Assembly: GCF_023715785.1 (NCBI RefSeq)
Contig: NZ_JAMBOX010000002.1
Span: 248,001 to 312,000, forward strand
Direction of reading: 5' to 3'
Length of the DNA: 64,000 bases
From: Neobacillus niacini
Lineage (GTDB): Bacteria > Bacillota > Bacilli > Bacillales > Cytobacillaceae
Both the position numbers and the translations under genes were made by a program. Positions 1 through 8,864 of this stretch are shown one piece after another. Numbering within the stretch: position 1 is the first letter of the stretch; each line of letters starts with the position of its first letter. Below the pieces are notes generated by a model, which had not been told where the DNA came from, did not search any database, and worked only from the letters and a program-made list of their open reading frames with translations.

Positions 1-861
1 AATGGGGCAGAAGAAGCGAGAAAAGTAAAAGAAAGTGGAGCCGGCAAATCCGTCGCACTGGATGAGGTGACATTGCTTAGCCCAGTCACCAAACCGGCAA
101 GAATTGTCTGTCAGGGGGCAAATTATTCTTCGCATCGGGCAGAAGCTGGACTTGAAGCGGCCCGCCCTCCATTTAACCTGATCTTCAGCAAGGCAGATAG
201 TTCTCTTTGTGGCGCCTATACCGAGATTGTCCGCCCTGCTAACGTGCAGCTATTGGACTATGAAATTGAATTAGGATTGGTCATTGGAACAGAAATAGAC
301 AATGCTGTGCAAGTGACGGATGAAACTTTGCATCAATACGTTGCTGGGCTCGTGATTTTTAATGATGTATCCGCCCGAGATGTGCAGCTGACAGAAGGCC
401 AGTGGTTGAAAGGAAAAAGCTACCGGACATTCGGACCTACTGGACCATTCCTCTACCTGCTGGACAAGGAAGAAATCGCGCTAATCCATGACCTTGAAGT
501 AAAATGCTGGGTCAATGATGAATTGCGTCAATCAGCGAATACCAATCAGCTGCTATTCAAACCTGCCGAAACCATTTCAGAGTTGTCAGAGATTATGGAC
601 CTATCAGCTGGGGATTTAATCGTAACTGGTACTACAGGCGGTGTTGCGCTAAATCTTACCCCGGACGTTCTCGGCCAAGTCTCCGGGATGGGAACTCCTT
701 ACCAGAAAAAAATGGAAGTGCTTGTTGAAAGTCAAATCAACAATGGCAAATACTTAAAAGATGGCGATGTTGTTCGCTGCCAGATCAAAAGCGCAGATGG
801 AACCATTGACCTTGGTGAGCAAGTTAACAAGGTCGTTCCTAGTAAAGTAGCTATTTCTTAA
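1..861 (+). CDS. Fumarylacetoacetate hydrolase (FAH) family protein, 5' truncated
   Basis: The reading frame is open from base 1, so the gene starts left of the window; the ATG at 67 is only an internal Met. The visible 286 residues carry FAH-fold signatures: a DYEIELGLVIG stretch with metal-binding acidic residues, FNDVSARDVQ, and the late GTTGGVAL loop. Family members cleave C-C bonds of acylpyruvates or fumarylacetoacetate, or act as hydratases or decarboxylases on meta-cleavage products, using Mg2+ or Mn2+. It lies upstream of an aromatic hydroxylase and a ring-cleavage dioxygenase, so hydrolysis of the ring-fission product is the likely role (inference). The exact substrate cannot be read from the sequence. 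Confidence 0.85.
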   Translation, partial: NGAEEARKVKESGAGKSVALDEVTLLSPVTKPARIVCQGANYSSHRAEAGLEAARPPFNLIFSKADSSLCGAYTEIVRPANVQLLDYEIELGLVIGTEIDNAVQVTDETLHQYVAGLVIFNDVSARDVQLTEGQWLKGKSYRTFGPTGPFLYLLDKEEIALIHDLEVKCWVNDELRQSANTNQLLFKPAETISELSEIMDLSAGDLIVTGTTGGVALNLTPDVLGQVSGMGTPYQKKMEVLVESQINNGKYLKDGDVVRCQIKSADGTIDLGEQVNKVVPSKVAIS

Positions 862-867
862 AACTCT

Positions 868-899
868 AGCTGGGATTTAATTTAGTTTAAATCCCGGCT
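868..899 (+). terminator. Hairpin after the FAH gene, weak terminator
   Basis: Arms AGCTGGGATTTAA and TTTAAATCCCGGCT face each other across a short loop, but no long T-run follows. It may attenuate rather than stop transcription into the next gene. Confidence 0.4.
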
Positions 900-1008
900 C
901 CTTCAAATCATTTTACCCATCATAGAGAAAAGATTCTTATACTTCTTTAACAAATATGTATCCGCTTACAACCTAAAACTACTAAAAAATAACGAAGGGG
1001 AATGATTG

Positions 1009-2580
1009 ATGAAAAACGAAAATTTTGATGTGGCGATTGTTGGTTATGGTCCGGTATCAAAGCTATTGGCAGCCTTACTCGGTCAAAAAGGCTGGAAGGT
1101 TGGTGTTTATGAGCGGTTCCAGAAAGCGTATCCACTCCCGCGTGCAGTCCATTTTGATGATGAAACCGCCCGCATTTTGCAATCCGTGATTCCTGCAAGC
1201 GAAATTGAGAGAATCATCGACGTTGCGGAAGATCTCTATACATGGTGTAATGCCGAAAGAAAAATTCTGTTAGAAATAGACTTTTCCATGTTTGGTGTTT
1301 CTGGTTGGCCAGGGCATATGTTCTTTAATCAACCTGAGCTTGAAGAAGTATTGGATCGCGCCTGCCAAGAGCAGCCTACCGTTAGCGTCAATTTTGGCAA
1401 AGAGGCTATTGGATTGACCGAATTTGACGATCACGTGGAACTAGTTGTAAAGGATCTGCAGGGGGAAGTAAGCAAAATTCATGCCAAATATGTGGTAGGC
1501 GCTGATGGAGCCAACAGTTTTGTGCGAAAAAATATGGACCATACGATCACGGATCTCGGATTTGTCGCGGATTGGCTTGTGGTGGATATCATTCCTCAAA
1601 CAGAAAGGGAATGGAAACCTATGAATCTGCAAGTCTGCGACCCGGCGCGCCCGACAACGGTCGTTTCAGGCGGGCCTGGCAGAAGACGCTGGGAATTCAT
1701 GGCCCTTCCAGGGGAGACGAAGGAAGAGCTGAACAAGGAAAAAGTGGCGTGGGAATTACTCAAGCCATGGGATATTACCCCAGAAAACTCTATTTTGGAA
1801 CGTCATGCCATCTATACCTTTAAAGCCTTATCGGTCGATGAATGGCGTAAAGGAAGATTGATATTAGCTGGAGACTCTGCCCATTTAACGCCGCCATTCG
1901 CAGGCCAAGGAATGTGCGCAGGCCTGCGTGATTCCAAGAATTTAGCCTGGAAGCTCGATTTAATCCTATCAGGAAAAGCAGACGACAGCATCCTCGATAC
2001 GTATACGAAGGAACGGAATCCACATAACCGCGAGGTGGTCGAATCTGCCTTGTTTTTAGGGAAAGTCATTTGCATAACGGATCCGGAAGCCGCCGCTCAG
2101 CGTGATGAAATGTTCTTTACAGGTCAAGTGCCGCCATTTCCGGAATTTCCGTATTTGACCGACGGCCTTCTTGATCAACAAAGCAGCAAATATGCTGGAA
2201 AACTATCTTTCCAAAGCACGGTCAGTTATCAAGGCCAGACAGGACTATTCGATGATCTTGTCGGGAACGGCTGGATCATTATGAGCCCAGTGGATGATCC
2301 AAAAAATGTCCTGACGGAAGAACAGCTGGCTTTTCTAGAGAGCATCAGTGCAAAATGCGTCAAGATTTCAGAACCTTCAGATATCACATCTGAAAATCGG
2401 GTAGTGGATGTCGATGGAAAATACCATCAATATTTTAACGACACTGGTTTGAAGGCTGTTGTAGCCCGTCCCGACTTTTACCTCTTCGGTGCAGTAGACA
2501 ATTTATCGGATTTGCCGTCACTTGTTGATAATTTAATGAAACAATTAGGTCAATATATGAACTCCATTACGGTGGGCTAA
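1009..2580 (+). CDS. FAD-dependent aromatic hydroxylase (MhpA/PheA-like)
   Basis: Class A flavoprotein monooxygenase of 523 aa that would use FAD and NAD(P)H to ortho-hydroxylate a phenolic substrate. The N-terminal dinucleotide-binding motif is GYGPVS at residues 12-17, with Ser where the last Gly of GxGxxG is usual. An ADGANSFVRK segment (DG motif) follows, and the second FAD motif GDSAHLTPPFAGQGM starts at about residue 288. The C-terminal third is the thioredoxin-like tail of 3-(3-hydroxyphenyl)propionate hydroxylases. An in-frame TTG lies at 1006, but the ribosome site GAAGGGGA at 994-1001 fits ATG 1009. It is followed at 37 bp by an extradiol dioxygenase, giving a hydroxylate-then-cleave order. 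The substrate is not determinable here. Confidence 0.85.
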   Translation: MKNENFDVAIVGYGPVSKLLAALLGQKGWKVGVYERFQKAYPLPRAVHFDDETARILQSVIPASEIERIIDVAEDLYTWCNAERKILLEIDFSMFGVSGWPGHMFFNQPELEEVLDRACQEQPTVSVNFGKEAIGLTEFDDHVELVVKDLQGEVSKIHAKYVVGADGANSFVRKNMDHTITDLGFVADWLVVDIIPQTEREWKPMNLQVCDPARPTTVVSGGPGRRRWEFMALPGETKEELNKEKVAWELLKPWDITPENSILERHAIYTFKALSVDEWRKGRLILAGDSAHLTPPFAGQGMCAGLRDSKNLAWKLDLILSGKADDSILDTYTKERNPHNREVVESALFLGKVICITDPEAAAQRDEMFFTGQVPPFPEFPYLTDGLLDQQSSKYAGKLSFQSTVSYQGQTGLFDDLVGNGWIIMSPVDDPKNVLTEEQLAFLESISAKCVKISEPSDITSENRVVDVDGKYHQYFNDTGLKAVVARPDFYLFGAVDNLSDLPSLVDNLMKQLGQYMNSITVG

Positions 2581-2617
2581 AACTATTTTTTAATCAAAAC
2601 ATTAGGAGGAATTTACT

Positions 2618-3502
2618 ATGTCAAATGTAAAAGTATTTCGTTTAGCGTATGCCGATTTTTATGCAAAAAATCCGGTTGAGATGGTCGACTATTATACAAA
2701 CACAATGGGGTACCGGATTACGGAGGAAAAGGATGGCGTTACTTATCTAAGCAACGGCTTTGACCATCACAATGTCGTCATCACACCTGCTGATGAAAAA
2801 GCAATCCGCCGCTATGGATACCAATTGGATGGAAAATTAACCTTAGAAGAGGTACAAGCACAGCTACAATCAAAAGGAATTGCTTGCAGTTTAAAAATAG
2901 ATGCCAAACCGGGTGTCGCTAGATTACTAGAATTACAAGATCCGGCAGGAAATGTTCTTGAATTATTTACGGAAATGGAGCAAACAGCGGTTGGCTTCGG
3001 CACTGCCGGCATTGTTCCAATCAAATTGGGGCATATCGCCTTCTTGGCCAAGAATTTCAATGAGACGATAGAATTCTATAGTAATGCATTAGGTTTTAAT
3101 TTTACCGACCAAATTGGCGAGGAATTTGCAAACTTCCTAACCTGTAATACTGACCACCATGTCATCAATATTGTGGCTTCTGACGAGACAAGGCTGCACC
3201 ACATTGCCTACCAGCTTAAGGATGCCAGCCATCAATACTCTAGTTCGGATGTATTGGCGAAAAACGGGCGGTCTGTCATCTGGGGCCCTTCCCGCCATAC
3301 TGCAGGCCATAATATCGCAACCTATCATTATGATCCAGATGGAAATGTAGTGGAATTGTATATCGATATGGATGTCCTGGTTCCAGAACTCGGAATTTTC
3401 GAACCTCGCCCATGGCATGAGGTACTGCCGATGAAACCTAGAGTTTGGGAATCACTCAGTGCGTGGGGCACAGAATTTGAATTCGATTTGGCCAAAGTAT
3501 AA
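2618..3502 (+). CDS. Extradiol ring-cleavage dioxygenase, type I VOC family
   Basis: Catechol 2,3-dioxygenase-like protein of 294 aa built from two vicinal-oxygen-chelate modules; family members open a catecholic ring next to the diol using Fe(II). The catalytic C-terminal module shows the expected ligand set: His139 in LGHIAF, His194/His195 in LHHIAY and Glu246 in VVELY. The N-terminal module (about 1-125) lacks this set, as is normal for a degenerate structural half. AGGAGG at 2604-2609 precedes the ATG. It is sandwiched between the hydroxylase and a small ABM protein in one apparent operon. A two-domain glyoxalase-like protein is the alternative, but the metal triad and neighbours favour ring cleavage. 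Confidence 0.85.
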   Translation: MSNVKVFRLAYADFYAKNPVEMVDYYTNTMGYRITEEKDGVTYLSNGFDHHNVVITPADEKAIRRYGYQLDGKLTLEEVQAQLQSKGIACSLKIDAKPGVARLLELQDPAGNVLELFTEMEQTAVGFGTAGIVPIKLGHIAFLAKNFNETIEFYSNALGFNFTDQIGEEFANFLTCNTDHHVINIVASDETRLHHIAYQLKDASHQYSSSDVLAKNGRSVIWGPSRHTAGHNIATYHYDPDGNVVELYIDMDVLVPELGIFEPRPWHEVLPMKPRVWESLSAWGTEFEFDLAKV

Positions 3503-3516
3503 GGAGACCGGAATCA

Positions 3517-3807
3517 ATGGTGCAAGAAACCTTTTTCCTTGAAGTGAAACCAGGAACCCAACAGGAGTTTGAGCATGCTTTTAAAAAAGCAGCGGTGCTG
3601 ATGACAACTGCCAAGGGCTTCTTGGGATCTGAGCTGCAACGGTGCGTGGAACAAGAGAATAAATACCTAGTCTGTGTTCATTGGGAAACAGTTGAGGATC
3701 ATGTGATTGGATTTAAAAATTCCCCAGCGTTTCAAAAAATGAAGGCTTTAATCGGTCCTTTCTATTTGCACATCCCGCAAGCGGAGCATTATAGACGAAT
3801 TGTTTAA
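3517..3807 (+). CDS. ABM (antibiotic biosynthesis monooxygenase) domain protein
   Basis: A 96-aa single-domain protein of the dimeric alpha/beta-barrel ABM fold, with the typical start of a beta strand (ETFFLEVKPG) then an acidic helix and a WETVEDH...F segment. Members include cofactor-free monooxygenases acting on quinols, heme-degrading enzymes and proteins without a known reaction. It starts 14 bp after the dioxygenase, with AAGGAGA in the gap. Its position in a ring-cleavage operon suggests action on a phenolic or quinone intermediate (inference). No His/Asn heme-degradase signature is evident. Confidence 0.75.
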   Translation: MVQETFFLEVKPGTQQEFEHAFKKAAVLMTTAKGFLGSELQRCVEQENKYLVCVHWETVEDHVIGFKNSPAFQKMKALIGPFYLHIPQAEHYRRIV

Positions 3808-3845
3808 TAGAAAATGTGATAAGCCGTGGAAAGATGAAATAGGAT

Positions 3846-3902
3846 AGAAGAATGGGACTATGGGGTCGTAGGCTATGGACTTTCCGTCCCTCTTCTTTTT
3901 TC
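3846..3902 (+). terminator. Intrinsic terminator after the ring-cleavage genes
   Basis: Arms AGAAGAATGGGAC and GTCCCTCTTCT pair with a 2-nt bulge, followed by a T-run. It separates the hydroxylase-dioxygenase-ABM operon from the thiolase operon. Confidence 0.6.
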
Positions 3903-3943
3903 TATACTAAATAATTACATAAAAATGAACGGAGGAGCAGCAG

Positions 3944-5122
3944 ATGAACACTTATTTGATAGAAGGAGCGAGAACCCCGTTTGGCACGTATGGCGGTTCT
4001 TTGAAGGATGTAAGCGACTTGGACTTGGGGGTCGTAGCGACAAAGGAGGCAATTGAAAGAAGCGGGATTCCGGCCTCTGATATCGATGAAATTATCTTTG
4101 GCAATGTGATTGGGACAGGGAGCCATTCCCCCTATTTGGCCAGACATATTGGCTTGAAAAGCGGCATGACCGTGTCATCAGCAGCGCTCACGCTCAATCG
4201 GTTATGCGGCTCGGGCCTCCAGTCGATTGTAACAGGGGCACAAGCCATTGCTTTAGGGGAAGCCAGAGTGGTAGCGGCTGGGGGAAGTGAAAGCATGAGT
4301 AGTGCACCTCAAATTTTAAAGGGAACGCGCTTTGGTTCTCCAAACAAGGCACCTGAAGTGGTTGATATGCTGTGGGGAACCTTGATCGACCAATATGTTG
4401 GCTGCGGAATGGGCATGACGGCAGAAAATTTGGCCGAAAAATATCACATCTCTCGCGAAGAACAGGATGCATTTTCGGTACTATCCCAGGAAAAGGCCGG
4501 AAAGGCAAGAGATGGCGGCCGTTTTGGGGATGAAATCGTTCCGGTCATCCTCAAGGATCGGAAGGGAAAAGAAATCGTAATCAACGTGGACGAGCATATA
4601 AGAGATGGTGTCAGTGTGGAGGGCTTAGCCAGATTAAAACCTGCTTTTAAAAAGGATGGTTCTGTCACACCGGGAAACGCCAGCGGCATCAATGATGGAG
4701 CAGCGGCCGTCATCCTGGCATCAGAGGACTATGTACAGGAACATCAATTAAAGCCGTTAGCTAAAGTCGTTTCATGGGCCGTAGCAGGAGTAGATCCGAA
4801 AATAATGGGCATCGGGCCTGTTCCTGCGAGTAAAAAAGCTTTGGAAAAAGCTGGGTTAACCCTTTCTGATATTGACTTGGTCGAACTGAATGAGGCATTT
4901 GCCGCTCAATCGCTGGCAGTCATTAAAGAGTTGGGTGTCGATAAGGAAAAAGTAAATGTAAACGGCGGGGCGATCGCGTTGGGGCATCCTCTTGGTGCGA
5001 GCGGTGCGAGAATCACCTATTCTCTTGCACTTGAACTAAGGAAGCGGAACTTGAGATATGGTTTAGCCACCCTTTGTATCGGCGGCGGCCAAGGAATTGC
5101 CATGATCATTGAATCTGTCTAG
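3944..5122 (+). CDS. Thiolase (acetyl-CoA acetyltransferase family)
   Basis: Type II thiolase of 392 aa, the usual length. The nucleophile is Cys88 in [10 protein letters not shown], with His348 in the GHPLG loop and the second catalytic Cys378 in LCIGGGQG. The cytosolic tetramer cleaves or forms 3-ketoacyl-CoA, such as acetoacetyl-CoA to 2 acetyl-CoA. GGAGGAGC precedes the ATG. The adjacent crotonase and acetoacetyl-CoA synthetase argue for a degradative role in processing acyl fragments from the upstream aromatic pathway. Chain-length preference cannot be assigned. Confidence 0.9.
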   Translation: MNTYLIEGARTPFGTYGGSLKDVSDLDLGVVATKEAIERSGIPASDIDEIIFGNVIGTGSHSPYLARHIGLKSGMTVSSAALTLNRLCGSGLQSIVTGAQAIALGEARVVAAGGSESMSSAPQILKGTRFGSPNKAPEVVDMLWGTLIDQYVGCGMGMTAENLAEKYHISREEQDAFSVLSQEKAGKARDGGRFGDEIVPVILKDRKGKEIVINVDEHIRDGVSVEGLARLKPAFKKDGSVTPGNASGINDGAAAVILASEDYVQEHQLKPLAKVVSWAVAGVDPKIMGIGPVPASKKALEKAGLTLSDIDLVELNEAFAAQSLAVIKELGVDKEKVNVNGGAIALGHPLGASGARITYSLALELRKRNLRYGLATLCIGGGQGIAMIIESV

Positions 5123-5152
5123 TCATCACAAATTCGATTAGGAGGAATAACA

Positions 5153-5935
5153 ATGGGAAATAACCATGTTACGTTATCAATTGAAAATAATGTTGCGATT
5201 GTCACATTAAACCGTCCCGAAGCGGGGAATGCGCTTGACTTACAAATGGCCAAGGAATTGATGGAAGCAGCCATTTTTTGCTCCGAAAGTGAAAAAGTAA
5301 GAGCGGTAGTCATTACCGGAGCAGGAAACAAGTTTTCCGTCGGGGGCGATTTAAAAAGCTTTGCAGCGCATGGGGAGGATATGAGCGCGCATCTGAAACA
5401 GGTGACCGCATACCTGCATCAAGCTATTTCGTTTTTTGCCAGGATGAACAAACCTTTCATTGGAGCCGTTAATGGTGTTGCCGCTGGCGCTGGGATGAGC
5501 CTGGCGTGTGCCTGTGATTTGGTATACGCAACAGATAAGGCCAAGTTTGTCATGGCCTATAATCGTATCGGATTAACCCCGGATGGCTCGGGTAGTTACT
5601 TTTTGCCGCGCCTTGTCGGAATGAGACGGGCTTTAGAGCTCATGTACACCAATCGCGTGTTGACTGCAGAAGAGGCGTATGACTGGGGAATCGTCAATCA
5701 GGTTGTGACAGATGACAAATTAATGGAAACAGTTATTGGATTGGCTGAAACATTGGCAAAGGGACCAATGAATGCCTATGGAGAAACGAAGAAGCTTTTT
5801 CTTCATTCGTTGCAGGAAACACTGGAGTCGCAAATGGGCAAGGAGTCGATGCTGCTTGCTGAGCGAGCGAGCAGTCAAGAAGGAAAAGAAGGAATCGCTG
5901 CATTCCTTGAGAAGCGCGAAGCCAAGTTTTTCTAA
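5153..5935 (+). CDS. Enoyl-CoA hydratase/isomerase (PaaG-like crotonase)
   Basis: Crotonase-fold protein of 260 aa with the two oxyanion-hole segments: FSVGGDLKSF near residue 62 and NGVAAGAGMSLA near residue 106. The second acidic position reads GLTPDGSGSYFLPRL, so Asp replaces the Glu of classical hydratases. That pattern is typical of PaaG/MenB-like isomerases and dehalogenases. It may therefore isomerise or hydrate an unusual enoyl-CoA rather than a straight-chain one (inference). AGGAGG precedes the ATG, and the gene lies 30 bp after the thiolase in the same operon. Confidence 0.85.
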   Translation: MGNNHVTLSIENNVAIVTLNRPEAGNALDLQMAKELMEAAIFCSESEKVRAVVITGAGNKFSVGGDLKSFAAHGEDMSAHLKQVTAYLHQAISFFARMNKPFIGAVNGVAAGAGMSLACACDLVYATDKAKFVMAYNRIGLTPDGSGSYFLPRLVGMRRALELMYTNRVLTAEEAYDWGIVNQVVTDDKLMETVIGLAETLAKGPMNAYGETKKLFLHSLQETLESQMGKESMLLAERASSQEGKEGIAAFLEKREAKFF

Positions 5936-5963
5936 GGAAATTAAATATCTGGAGGGGATATGG

Positions 5964-7961
5964 TTGAAGACAGAAAAGCTGCAAGAGAAATTGCTCTGGG
6001 AGCCCTCACAGGAAATGCAAAATCAGTCCAATATCAAAAGATTTATGGCTTGGCTGGAAGAAAATCGAGGGCTGAAATTTGACCAATACGAACAATTATG
6101 GGAATGGTCGGTCACAGAAGTGGAAAACTTTTGGGCCGCCATCTGGGATTTTTTCGAAATCAAAGCCGATAGACCATACGATGAAGTGCTGTCCGGCAGC
6201 AAAATGCCGGACGTTCAATGGTTCCCGGGGGCCGTGCTGAACTATGCTGAACACATATTCAGAAATGAGGAACCGGGTAAAACCGCCGTCATCCACCAGT
6301 CCGAACTACGGGAACAACAGGAGCTGACGTGGGATGAATTGAAAAAGAATACGGCCGCCATCGCTCAATACCTAAAGTCGATTGGAGTAAAGCGCGGGGA
6401 CCGGGTAGTAGCGTATGCTCCTAATATTCCGGAAACACTAACCGCCTTTTTGGCTTGTGCCAGCATGGGCGCTGTTTGGTCGAGCTGTGCACCGGAATTT
6501 GGAATCAAAAGTGTCATTGACCGGTTTAAGCAAATCGAACCAACCGTCATGATCGCAGTCGATGGCTATCAATATGGCGGGAAGAAATATGACCGGCTTG
6601 AACTAGTTAAAAATTTACAAGCAGAGCTGCCATCCTTAAAGAGCACTGTTCTTGTTCCCTATTTGGGAGAGCAGTCCGTGATGTCTGAACTGCCAAATAC
6701 AGTTGGTTGGGATAATATTTTAGCAGAATACGAGGATGCACCTCTCACTTTTGAACCTGTCCCTTTCCAACATCCACTTTGGATCTTGTATTCATCGGGA
6801 ACAACCGGAAAGCCGAAAGGAATTGTTCAAAGTCAAGGAGGAATCCTGCTGGAGCATCTGAAATTTCTCAGTCTGCAAGGGGATTTGAAAAAAGGTGATC
6901 GATTTTTTTGGTACACGACAACGGGCTGGATGATGTGGAATATTACCGTCAGCGGACTGCTGACCGGAGCTGCGGTTGTGATGTATGACGGCAATCCAGC
7001 CTATCCTAATCATGATACCTTGTGGAAGCTGGCGGAATCCACGAAAATGACAACTTTTGGTACGAGTGCGAGTTTCTTAATGGCCAGCATGAAGGCTGGT
7101 GTAAAACCGAAGGAACAGTTCGATCTGTCTCACTTAAGAAGTATCGGCTCCACAGGCTCTCCATTGCCTGAAAGTGGATTCCAATGGGTTTATGAGGACG
7201 TTAAAGAAGATGTATGGCTTTATTCGACCAGCGGGGGAACGGATATTTGTTCTGGGTTTGTCGGCGGCAGCCCGACATTGCCTGTCCATTCCGGTGAAAT
7301 CCAAGCCCGGTCATTGGGAGCCGCTGTGAAGGCATTTAATGATGGTGGTCAAGAGGTACTGGATGAAATCGGGGAACTTGTGATTACAGAACCAATGCCA
7401 TCCATGCCGATTTATTTTTGGAATGATGAGGATGGGCTCAGATATCGCGACAGCTATTTTAACGTTTACCCTGATGTCTGGCGCCATGGAGACTTTATCG
7501 AAGTTACCTCGAGAGGGTCAGCTGTGATTTATGGCCGTTCCGATGCAACGATTAATCGCGGGGGCATCCGCATGGGAACGAGTGAAATATACGGTGCCCT
7601 GGAAATCATCCCGGAAGTGGTGGATAGTTTAATTGTTGACATTCCCATCAGTCCCGAGGAGTCCTACATGCCGTTATTTATTGTACTGAGGGATGGAGCA
7701 GAACTTTCAGCCGATTTAGTGACGCGCATTAACCAAACTATACGTATAAACTGTTCTCCAAGGCACGTGCCTAATAATATTTATTGCGTGAAGGATCTGC
7801 CGAAAACATTAAATGGCAAGAAACTGGAAGTTCCAGTTAAGAAAATTCTAATGGGCATTCCAACTGAACAGGCTGTTAATGAAGGTTCCCTTTTAAATCC
7901 GGAAACGCTCCAATACTTTGTCGAGTTTAGAACCAAGTTGGTTTCGGGTATCAAGATTTGA
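5964..7961 (+). CDS. Acetoacetate--CoA ligase (acetoacetyl-CoA synthetase)
   Basis: ANL-family adenylating enzyme of 665 aa, matching the usual acetoacetyl-CoA synthetase length. It has the family-typical N-terminal extension (WFPGAVLNYAEH), the phosphate-binding loop SSGTTGKPKG at about 278-286, a GGTDICSGF segment and the C-terminal catalytic lysine region PKTLNGKKLEVPVKK. The frame is open further upstream inside the crotonase gene, but GGAGGGG at 5951-5957 points to TTG 5964. It would convert acetoacetate, ATP and CoA to acetoacetyl-CoA, which the thiolase could split. A role in salvaging acetoacetate from an FAH-type cleavage is inference; another short keto acid is possible. Confidence 0.85.
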   Translation: MKTEKLQEKLLWEPSQEMQNQSNIKRFMAWLEENRGLKFDQYEQLWEWSVTEVENFWAAIWDFFEIKADRPYDEVLSGSKMPDVQWFPGAVLNYAEHIFRNEEPGKTAVIHQSELREQQELTWDELKKNTAAIAQYLKSIGVKRGDRVVAYAPNIPETLTAFLACASMGAVWSSCAPEFGIKSVIDRFKQIEPTVMIAVDGYQYGGKKYDRLELVKNLQAELPSLKSTVLVPYLGEQSVMSELPNTVGWDNILAEYEDAPLTFEPVPFQHPLWILYSSGTTGKPKGIVQSQGGILLEHLKFLSLQGDLKKGDRFFWYTTTGWMMWNITVSGLLTGAAVVMYDGNPAYPNHDTLWKLAESTKMTTFGTSASFLMASMKAGVKPKEQFDLSHLRSIGSTGSPLPESGFQWVYEDVKEDVWLYSTSGGTDICSGFVGGSPTLPVHSGEIQARSLGAAVKAFNDGGQEVLDEIGELVITEPMPSMPIYFWNDEDGLRYRDSYFNVYPDVWRHGDFIEVTSRGSAVIYGRSDATINRGGIRMGTSEIYGALEIIPEVVDSLIVDIPISPEESYMPLFIVLRDGAELSADLVTRINQTIRINCSPRHVPNNIYCVKDLPKTLNGKKLEVPVKKILMGIPTEQAVNEGSLLNPETLQYFVEFRTKLVSGIKI

Positions 7962-7997
7962 TGTATTCCAACGCGTGGTATGACAGCTTCTCATGAT

Positions 7998-8795
7998 GCA
8001 TTGGAAGAGAAGTATGGAGGGAAATGTTTTTGATTTGTATTTATTTGGATAATCAAAGACAGAATCCCTCCGGAAAAAGGCGAAAATGTCTTTGATCAGG
8101 TTTCTCAAAGACAAAATGAGTTAGGAAAGGGTCGAAACTGTCTTTGATTTGTAATTATCTGGATAATCAAAGACAAAATCCCTCCGGAAAGCGGTTAAAA
8201 TGTCTTTGATGAGTCTTCTCAAAGACAAAATGCGTTAGGGAAGGGTCGAAATTGTCTTTGATTTGTAATTATCTGGATAATCAAAGACAAAATCCCCCTG
8301 GAAAGGGGTTAAAATGTCTTTGATGAGTCTTCTCAAAGACAAAATGTGTTAGGGAAGGGTCGAAACTGTCTTTGATTTGTAATTATCTGGATAATCAAAG
8401 ACAAAATCCCCCTGGAAAGGGGTTAAAATGTCTTTGATGAGTCTTCTCAAAGACAAAATGCGTTAGGGAAGGGTCGAAACTGTCTTTGATTTGTAATTAT
8501 CTGGATAATTAAAGACAAAATCCCCCTGAAAAGCGGTTAAAATGTCTTTGATGAGTCTTCTCAAAGACAAAATGAGTTAGGAAAGGGTCGAAACTGTCTT
8601 TGATTTGTAATTTCTGGATAATCAAAGACAAAATCCCCCTGGAAAGGGGTTAAAATGTCTTTGATGAGTCTTCTCAAAGACAAAATGCGTTAGGGAAGGG
8701 TCGAAACTGTCTTTGATTTGTAATTATCTGGATAATCAAAGACGATATCCCCTTGTAAAGAGGCCAAAATGTGGTTGATCAAGCTTAACAAAGAT
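7998..8795. repeat. 114-bp tandem array, about seven units, two hairpins per unit
   Basis: The anchor CTCAAAGAC recurs at 8104, 8218, 8332, 8446, 8560 and 8673, a period of 114, 114, 114, 114 and 113 bp. The first and last units are degenerate. Each unit holds two inverted repeats built on the same word: GTCTTTGATT facing AATCAAAGAC over about 15 nt, and TGTCTTTGA facing TCAAAGACA over 9 nt. GTCTTTGA thus alternates in orientation about every 57 bp. The array fills almost all of the 0.9-kb gap between the acetoacetyl-CoA synthetase and the convergent gene at 8865. No coding frame is evident. Confidence 0.9.
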
Positions 8796-8864
8796 AATTT
8801 CCGTCATCCTATTACCTAATCCAAAAGAAAAGCAACTCCTAAACAATAGCTGCCCTCAAACTAT

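Noticed and set aside
1006..1008. TTG 1006 as hydroxylase start
   Set aside because: The ribosome site spacing fits ATG 1009 and leaves only 4 nt for the TTG.
7998..8795. CRISPR array
   Set aside because: The sequence between the repeated words is itself repeated in every unit, so there are no unique spacers; no cas genes are in the window.
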